64,000 nucleotides of DNA from Spirodela intermedia (Eukaryota > Streptophyta > Magnoliopsida > Alismatales > Araceae). The notes beneath the pieces were generated by a model. That model saw only the letters and a program-made list of their open reading frames with translations, ran no database searches and was not told the DNA's origin. The stretch is taken from contig LR746264.1 of assembly GCA_902729315.2 (NCBI GenBank), positions 6,851,878 through 6,915,877 on the forward strand. Reading direction: 5' to 3'. Positions 51,541-64,000 of this stretch are shown in pieces. The first letter of the stretch is position 1; every line of letters begins with the position of its first letter. The position numbers and the translations under genes are program-made.

Positions 51541-52500
51541 CACAAAACTAATGTTACTTGTTGTAGAGTTTGAAAATAATTGATTCTTATTAGATTATGC
51601 TAACAATTATTTCATGACATTATATGACCCATAGGTCTTTTAATACATATTCTATAGCTATATCATACATGTAACGCAAGCATGGTGAGTACAACCTATA
51701 GCTAACCATCATTTATGATCCACTTTATACATTTTAACTTTAATTTTTTAGTAGCATAATTTTTGTGACTGAACATTGTAGTTAAGGATCAAGAGAGACA
51801 ATCAATTTTGATGTCCTATAAAAGTTATGTGACAATACAAAATAAATCAATTAGTGCTTTCACCTCATATTGATAGTTGCAAGTTAATGTATTATTGTAA
51901 TAAATGGTATTCTTGATAGACATTCCGGGGTGGAGAATGAAGAATATAATGTCACATCTAGTGAACCATGAGATTGATCCAATATTAAGTTAGAAGAAAA
52001 ATGAATTCATCATTAATAGCTGCACATCTAATGAATCTAATGAACCTCATATGAGAAGTATTGATTGGTTCAAATATGTGAGCCTTAACCAATTCTAGGC
52101 TTCACCTAGTCTAAAATAAGAATATTGTGTGAGCCTTGTTTATGTGATCAAAGTAAGCACTTAATTTGAATCCTCTCACCCTGCATTGGTGAACTCAACA
52201 TGTTCTCAATTAATGTCGATCGCAGGAGGCCTTACACATTCCCCTCTCCACCAACAAACATGATGCTCTCACATGCCTATATTTCCTTGATAATGGCCTC
52301 CACATTCTTTGATACTAAAAGTGCTGCCTATCTTACTCAAGCTTAGGCGTTTCCCTCTTGCAAGAACTTATGATGCACAAAATCATATCTCGCCCTGCTA
52401 TGAAGAGTAAGGATGAAGAAATCCCTCATCCCAATGTCTACAATGTACTATTTTAAATTTTATATTTGAAATTTCTTAGGTTCCTCTATGTGAAAACACA
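51541..52500 (+). repeat. Dispersed repeat copy 2, right part
   Basis: Continues copy 1 homology from about 15860 to 16850, with the ACCATCATTTATGAT, AGTAAGCACTT, GGAGGCCTTACA and CTGCTATGAAGAGTAAGGATG blocks. The copia element lies at the junction with 45452. Confidence 0.75.
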
Positions 52501-53380
52501 TGAATGAATATATAAATACTCTCCCTTTGATGAACCAAATCAAGGATTTCTTCTTTCTATTTTGTATGTCTTTCACACAAGCTAAAGCTTCAATTTGCAT
52601 AGTTCCCTTTCATTGGATTTAGCATCAGGTCATAAATAGTTGTTGGCGGTGTCAGTCCATCACATCTAACCCATTCAGGAGACATGTAAGGGGTCTCCTC
52701 CCATCTGACCCATTTGGGGGACATGCAAAGAGTGGTGGGGTGTCACCTCATCCTTATTGACCTATTTCGAGGATTGTGTAAGTAGAGAGCAGGAAATGAG
52801 AGTGATTAGAAACCAATACTTCCAAGGTGTGGACATGCCCATACATAGGTCGAAAATATCTCATTTTTGGGCGGATGGCTACGTTTTCCTTTTTCTATAA
52901 ATAGGGTATGTTTAATCTTCTTGGATCTCTTCCTCTCACTTGATTCTCATCTCTCTATTCATCAAATCTCTTCCTCTGTATCGAAAGAATTTACCCTCAT
53001 AAAATAATCATCATTGTTTAGAAAATAATGCCGCAACAAGTTTATAGTGGATGTATCCTCCTCCCTTGGAGAAGCAAAGGAGTTGTGATAGGTCAACATT
53101 GAGGATACCCTGAACTGAACTGATGTGATCTCCTTATGGGTACGTTACCCGATGTGCCATCAAATGGTTTATACCCATTTACCTCCGTTGGACCCCAAGT
53201 TTGGCAGAACAGTCGCAGAAATCGAGTCACCTGGTTGGGTTGGATATCAGGACGACACAGTACCGCTAAAGGGTTTACGGTAGGCTAGGCATTCGTACAA
53301 ACATCTTCCGTGCCACCTAAACGGCACCGCTCACACAGCCATCCATGATCAGCCGCGGCCAAGGTCCTCCTCCGAGATGA
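52500..53380. other. Intergenic stretch with an LTR-like promoter segment
   Basis: Contains a TATA-like TATAAATAGGGTA near 52899 and pyrimidine-rich DNA. It may be a further part of the repeat to its left, or flank of the pseudouridine synthase 3' end. I see no gene. Confidence 0.4.
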
Positions 53381-53389
53381 TCCCCACTG

Positions 53390-54445
53390 TCATAGCACGC
53401 CACGCGAGGCCTCCCTCGCCCACGGCGGAAGGGGAGATTGAAATTGGAGAGGGAGGCCGGTGACAGGGTGCTCGAACATGAGGCTCTCGGCATGGAGGGC
53501 GTGGAAGTCGCACTCCTCCCCTTCCCATTCATGGACCCCGCCGTACTTGACGTCCCCTTTGATGGGCATTGCCAGGTACTGACAGTGCAATCGGATCTGA
53601 TGCGTCCTCCCGCTCTCCGGGAGGGCCCTCACCAAGATCTCTCCAGGCTCCTCCCCGCCCTCCTCCGCCTCCGCCACCGCCTTCTCCACCGCCGCTACGG
53701 TTTCCTCCGCCCGCTCTGCCCGCACCTCTCTCCCGTCCAACGCCAGCAGTTCGAAGGAGGTGGCCATGTGCTTCACGCGGGATCCTCCCGGCAGCGTCCT
53801 GCCCACGTCGGCGGTGGAGTAGACCCGCCAAGCACCGAATCTCGACCTCCCGTGGCCGGAGCTGATGCGGATCCGGCCCCATACCGGCGCCCTCCCAATG
53901 CAGAGCGCGAGGTACGTCTTCTTCACTCTGTGCTCCGTGAAGGCTTCCACGAGCTTCGCCGCCGCTCTATGGGACTTGGTTATGATCATCAGCCCGCTGG
54001 TGTCCCTGTCGAGCCTGTTGGCCAGGTGGAGCTCCGCCTGCGGAGCCGGGAGAGTACTCTCACCGGAAGTTGTAGGAGAGGAGGGGGGCGCGAGAGCAGA
54101 ATAGGAGGAGAGAAGAGCCTCACAGTAGACGCCGGAGGGCTTGTTGACCACCGCTAGCCACTCGTCCTCGAACACGATGTCGTCCCCGGTGAGGACAAAG
54201 AAAGATGACCTCGAGGCCGCCGACATGGCCCTCCGCAGCTCCACCTCCTTGGAGATCGCCGGGCACGGCGGAGAAAGCGGCGTAGGGTAGTTCTGCAGAT
54301 CGAAGATCTCGCCTGAGACCTCCGCGCCGGCCATCGTGGCGGACGTGCGCCTGGGGAGGAGACGGGTGGTGGGTACTCGCCGGAGGATGGGAGGGCGAAG
54401 GGAGGAGGCGGCGGACGGGGTAAGGAGGGATAATATTTTGGGCAT
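53390..54445 (-). CDS. RNA pseudouridine synthase (RluA/TruA-type fold), intronless, 351 aa
   Basis: Isomerises uridine to pseudouridine in RNA. The single open frame contains the RluA-family catalytic motif NRLDRDTSG (catalytic Asp at residue 146) and the substrate-site motif RTHQIRLH. VNKPSGVYC lies at the start of the fold. It matches plant RNA pseudouridine synthase 1 in layout, and LQNYPTPLSPP precedes the domain. The first ~35 residues are rich in Arg, Ser and Leu with almost no acidic residues, so organelle targeting is possible. An internal Met 38 (MAGAEVSG) could start a non-targeted form. A glutamate- and alanine-rich insert (AEEGGEEPGE) lies before the RTHQIRLH motif. Coding DNA is strongly GC-rich, unlike the transposon block beside it. 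A 239-codon plus-strand frame over this gene is an antisense shadow. Confidence 0.9.
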   Translation of the reverse strand: MPKILSLLTPSAASSLRPPILRRVPTTRLLPRRTSATMAGAEVSGEIFDLQNYPTPLSPPCPAISKEVELRRAMSAASRSSFFVLTGDDIVFEDEWLAVVNKPSGVYCEALLSSYSALAPPSSPTTSGESTLPAPQAELHLANRLDRDTSGLMIITKSHRAAAKLVEAFTEHRVKKTYLALCIGRAPVWGRIRISSGHGRSRFGAWRVYSTADVGRTLPGGSRVKHMATSFELLALDGREVRAERAEETVAAVEKAVAEAEEGGEEPGEILVRALPESGRTHQIRLHCQYLAMPIKGDVKYGGVHEWEGEECDFHALHAESLMFEHPVTGLPLQFQSPLPPWAREASRGVL

Positions 54446-54724
54446 CGAAAACGACGCGGCCTGATCATCGACGATCAGAAATCTCCCGATTGGAGCAGAA
54501 TAGCTAGATTTTTATACCCCCTCAAATACCGTTTCTCATATAATTTCAACTTTACGCGACGAAAATTCAGTCCCATCTCGGGTAATGCGAGGGGGAGAGA
54601 TTAGATTTCCCATCTCAAATGGGGAGGCTGTTCTTCGTGATCTCGTCGCAGGTAGGAGACAAAATTCTTTATACAAACCATAATCGGTAAATAATTTTTT
54701 CTTAAAAAATCGTCGTATCTCGGG

Positions 54725-56443
54725 TCAGCACCTCTCCGCCAATCTGGCGGTGACGGATCGGAGCTTGGAGTAGACCTTCCCTGCCGGGGAGCCCAGGATC
54801 AGACTGCAGAGGGAGTCCCTGGCAACCTTGATGTTGACGAAGGAGCCGAGGATGTGGATCTTCCTGTCCGCGATGACGATCCTGGTGCGGGTGCAGTTCT
54901 CGATGGTGAACTTGGTCTTCCCCCCTTTGCCGGAGAGCCTGCCGATGGCCCTCTTCTCGTGCTCGCCGCGCAGCGTCTTCACGTCCTGGATCTCGAAGGA
55001 CTCGACGTAGAGGTCGTCCAGGCGGAGGAGGGCGAGGGCGTCCGCGACGTCGAAGCCGAGCATGAAGGCGTGCACGAAGTCAGCGCACTTCTGCAGGTTG
55101 CCTACCTCCGGCGTGTCCCGTCTGGTCTTCAGTTCGACCTTCCGGGCCTAGAGAGTTACAAAAGCCAAGAACATCGATCAACAAAGCTCGGAATCTGGGC
55201 GAGAACATTCATTGCAGAACACTAAAAAACGGGTGGTGCGATGGGGGAAAAAAACTAGATGGTTGATAAATAGAGAGTGCATTAGAAAAATTCTTCCTTG
55301 GATAAAATAACGTGAAAGTGAAATCAGCTAATTGAGTGCAAGCACAAGAGGAGACGCATTCAAATCACAGGTGGGGGGAGTGAGACTTCATCTGCTACGC
55401 GAGGATTAATCAATTTGAACGTCGAGATGCGAAAAAAAAGAACAAAATAATTACAATTTCGAAACATGACTAACATCATTGCGTGGAGTAAATGTGTGAC
55501 AGGTCCCCTAAATGGAAACACGATGAACGACGTGTTGAAAAAAACTAGAGGCTGCCAGTTGAATGGATTCATGTAGGCCGGGTGAAATCGAATGCTGTTC
55601 ATAGATAGTTACGTCAACACTCTCTGGATCGGCCATGAGTGACATCCATGGTGCTCTTAACTTGGGAAACTACTGAAGTTACTCACTTCAGTAAAAAAAA
55701 CTGTGGGATTAATCCAAGAAAAGATCACCTAGAGGTTCATGCGGATATCGAGTAAAAAAATGTGAAAATGAAATCAGCTCCATCGAGTGCAAGCACAAGA
55801 GGAAACGCATACAAATCACAGGAGGGGGGAGTGACACTTCATCTGCTACGCGACGATTAATCAATTTGAACGTCGAGATGCAAACAAAAGAACAAAATAA
55901 TCAGAACTTCGAAAAAGATAAACGTGTCTAACATCCTTGCGCGGAGTAATGTGTGACAGGTTCCCTAAATGGAAACACGATGAACGACGTGTTGAAAAAA
56001 AACTAGAGGCTGCCAGTTGAATGGATTCATGTAGGCCGGGTGAAATCGAATGCTGTTCATAGATAGATACGTCAACACTCTTTGGATCGGCCACGAGAGA
56101 CATTCATGGTGCTTTTAACTTGGGCAACTACTGCAGTTACTCACTCCAGTAAAAAAACCGTTAGATTAATCCAAGAAAAGATAACCTTGAGGTTCATGCG
56201 GATATCGATCTTCATTTGTTCGTAGACGGGGGTGTATATCTCCATCCAGTTCTTCTTCAGAGGAGAGTACCGGTGGGGAGGAACCGGTATCCTTCGAAAC
56301 TCTACCTTCCCATCCATCTCCTGAGCCGAGAGAGCGGCGAACTTTGGCTTAGGAGGAAGCTTATCGACGCCGACTCCCGCAGATGAGTCGAGTTCCATGG
56401 AGGTCGGCGCTGCCAAAGACCGCCGATCACTGGTCACCTCCAT
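54725..56443 (-). CDS. PNO1: PNO1/DIM2-like KH-domain 40S ribosome assembly factor, 2 coding exons, 226 aa
   Basis: Partner of NOB1, needed for 18S rRNA processing in nucleolus and cytoplasm. Coding exon 1 is 56443-56186 and exon 2 is 55147-54725 (86 + 140 residues plus stop, in phase). RRIPVPPHRYSPLKKNW and DIRMNLKARKVELKTR are family hallmarks. The KH region holds AIGRLSGKGGKTKF and the protein ends GKVYSKLRSVTARLAERC. I chose the ATG at 56443. The frame upstream crosses a strong acceptor (CCTTGCAG ending at 56468), so a 5' UTR intron with a donor near 56791 is likely. The intron between coding exons (56185-55148) carries a tandem duplication that copies the exon 1 donor. Confidence 0.95.
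55312..56209. repeat. Tandem duplication of ~450 bp spanning the PNO1 exon 1 donor
   Basis: Unit 1 is 55312-55761 and unit 2 is 55762-56209, roughly 90% alike by eye. Both contain AATTTGAACGTCGAGATG, AAACACGATGAACGACGTGT and GGCTGCCAGTTGAATGGA. Unit 2 ends inside PNO1 coding exon 1, and unit 1 ends in a decayed copy of that exon end and its splice donor. Confidence 0.9.
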
Positions 56444-57350
56444 TAACGATGGCTTACGACGATACTCCTGCAAGGAATGTTTGAAACACGCGCATTTCAG
56501 AGCATATGAGAACGGGAGAATAATCCCTAGGAAACTAAACTACGGATGAACTAATCCAACACCCCTGGCAACAACAAGACGCCGGCTGGTTCCTACAAAC
56601 ACCCCACTAGATTGGTTGGATTCCTCCGTGGAACGAATACAAAAGGTTACGAAGAAGATTGAAAATACCGGGCGACCATTCGATTAGAGAGAAGAACAAA
56701 AACCTTTAGGGCGGAATGCTCCTCTTTCCGGATGCCAATCAACGGATAAACCTGGTATACCAGAGGGAGAGAGGGAGGGAGGGGCCGAACCTGTCCCGAA
56801 GAGGATAGACTGGGAAGCAGCAAGCGGCGACGGGGAGAGACGCCCGACGAAAGGGAAGCAATAGTCAGGACTTCAGAACCCTGAAGTAGGGACGTTGGCG
56901 GCTGTGTTGGGGTCGCGACGGCGAAGGGGAATGAGGCCCGGAAGGTGTTAGGGTTTTGAGTCGATTCCCATCGATGGAGAGCCGCGCCCCCCTACCCCCC
57001 CACAATGGGCTCGCAAAAACCTGAAGCGGGGTAAGCCCAGGTTGGGGGCCTTGTCGAGCCCCAAGTCCGAAGACACGCCAATGAAAAATGGAGCGCCCAA
57101 TATGGGCCCGCTTTCTATTTTGGGCTTCAAAACGGCTGACGCTACTTTGTAGATATATCCGTTTTGCATGTGATTCGACCCGCTTTAAGCCATCGAGAAT
57201 AATTTCGTGTGTGATGCTCAATCTCCTCAAGCATAAAAGACATGGATCTGATGATCATGGTTTGCGATCAGCGAAACGAACCGATGATACAGAATGCCGC
57301 ATCACAGGACGAGGGAGCGGTGTGACAGTCTACAAGTTATGTGGGCAGAG
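56444..57350. promoter_or_regulatory. PNO1 upstream region and gap to MCM7 3' end
   Basis: Holds the probable PNO1 5' UTR intron (acceptor AG at 56469-56468, candidate donor GACAG before GTTCGG near 56791) and the PNO1 promoter. The MCM7 3' UTR reads in from the right. No further gene is seen. Confidence 0.4.
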
Positions 57351-62912
<5,562 letters not shown>

Positions 62913-64000
62913 CTGAAAAACAAAAACGGAAGCGAGCCCATCAAAGATTAATGTTAATAAGAAGCGCGGAAAATGATGGCAATTAGCATAATATTAATTA
63001 GTAGAAATAGTTTTATGTTCTCAATGCCATTGCTTGCGTTATTAATAACACCATTGAGTGGTGTGCAATGAAAACAGGAAATCAAATGCTAGACCACGCC
63101 ATGAACATCTTAGTTAGAACAAGATTATTCATTTTTTAAAAAAATTACAAACCCATTACTGTACAGGAGAGATTACCTGATACACAGACAGGTTTGATGG
63201 GTTAAAACATGAACGAAAACAAATAAATTAGTTTTTGGAGAGCCCAAATTCACCTCCATCAAAAAACGAGAAAAAAGAGCAATCACATTTGTTTGGAGGA
63301 AAGTCAGGCACAATCTACAGCTTTTAATACGCTGCTTCGCTTGAGAAAAGACGAACAGCGGGAATTTATCAGAGGCTCTATTGGTACTACTAATAGATTC
63401 TCAGGCTAGACCAAACAAAGAACAAAAAGATAAAGTTATTGATACTACTAAAACCATAATCCTGAGCACTCAATCCATGGAAAGGGTCCAGAAGGATCCA
63501 GAGCAGCAATGAACAGGAGCTGGAAGAATTGAAACTGTTGCCACTTAACCAGGGACAAGTTTAGCGTGGGAATTAGACTGACAATATATCTAACCATTGC
63601 GCAGGCTTGGAAGAATAATTTGCTCACTAAAACAACTAAACATGAACAAGAAAGGTAGGCGAAACCAGCAGGTAATTTTACCCTGCAAACCAAACAATCA
63701 AAGAAAAAAAATCTTTACACAAGAGCTGAATATGCTTCGCGGTCAAACATTTTCTTTGCTCTCAACGATCCTTAGAAAATCTAAGGTCGTGTTGAAACTA
63801 AACTTCTACAGTGCAAATACGCCAATGTATAGACAGAGGAATTCAATGCAACACAAACATAAGCGGAGTGATACAAAATATAACACAGAAATGCACTAGA
63901 AATAGATGAATTCAACATCCCTATTGGTGTCATCATCAAGAACAGGATAATAGTTTCCATCGGGATCAATTTGGAGTTTATTTACTTATAAAATATTAAA
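62913..64000. other. Probable MCM7 intron or upstream DNA, nothing certain
   Basis: At least 1.1 kb upstream of the first MCM7 exon seen, with no match to the N-terminal MCM7 sequence. At 63909-63970 a minus-strand frame reads DPDGNYYPVLDDD before a stop; I cannot place it. It could be chance or the end of another gene. Confidence 0.4.

Noticed and set aside
53438-54157. Plus-strand 239-codon open frame
   Set aside because: It lies antisense to the GC-rich pseudouridine synthase gene, whose minus-strand frame carries clear catalytic motifs.

Overview
This window reads as nuclear DNA of a flowering plant. Its genes are intron-rich with GT-AG (once GC-AG) splice sites, it has long GA microsatellites, and an AT-rich block of retrotransposons sits between two gene islands. 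The proteins look like ordinary angiosperm orthologues. A monocot is plausible but not shown. All recognised host genes lie on the minus strand. I rebuilt exons by hand from reading-frame continuity, splice consensus and recalled family sequences, and the codon phases close across every junction listed.

Left island (1-19200). MSH6, the mismatch-repair MutS homologue, has 21 coding exons between 224 and 9368. An unrecognised possible small gene lies at about 9606-10077. A vacuolar type I H+-pyrophosphatase follows (10636-13577, 8 coding exons). After gene-free DNA with one copy of a ~1.1 kb dispersed repeat (15705-16850) comes a two-exon lipid-transfer-protein-like gene (18589-19146).

Middle (19200-53300). 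No host gene is seen. 19200-25600 is AT-rich decayed DNA. From 25606 to 45293 lies a Ty3/gypsy chromovirus flanked by a TAGTG target duplication. Its integrase gene was split by a 12.7 kb Athila-like Ty3/gypsy element (26733-39482), and a solo LTR of that Athila-like family sits just upstream of the integrase (40267-41895). The Athila-like element itself carries further fragments. A Ty1/copia element (45453-51540) lies in a second copy of the dispersed repeat and is itself split by a 1.1 kb solo LTR (48057-49179). All pol reading frames are broken, so these are fossils.

Right island (53300-64000). An intronless RNA pseudouridine synthase (53390-54445) is followed by PNO1, a KH-domain 40S ribosome assembly factor (54725-56443) whose intron carries a 450 bp tandem duplication. 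The C-terminal ~590 residues of MCM7, a replicative helicase subunit (57351-62912, 11 exons), come last. Its N-terminal exons were not found and are probably beyond the window. The genes have unrelated housekeeping jobs (DNA repair, vacuolar energetics, RNA modification, ribosome assembly, DNA replication) and form no operon or cluster.

I saw no CRISPR array, rRNA or tRNA gene, and no candidate for a novel enzymatic system. The most informative novelty is structural: a datable stack of at least three nested retroelement layers, and a duplicated exon/intron boundary in PNO1.
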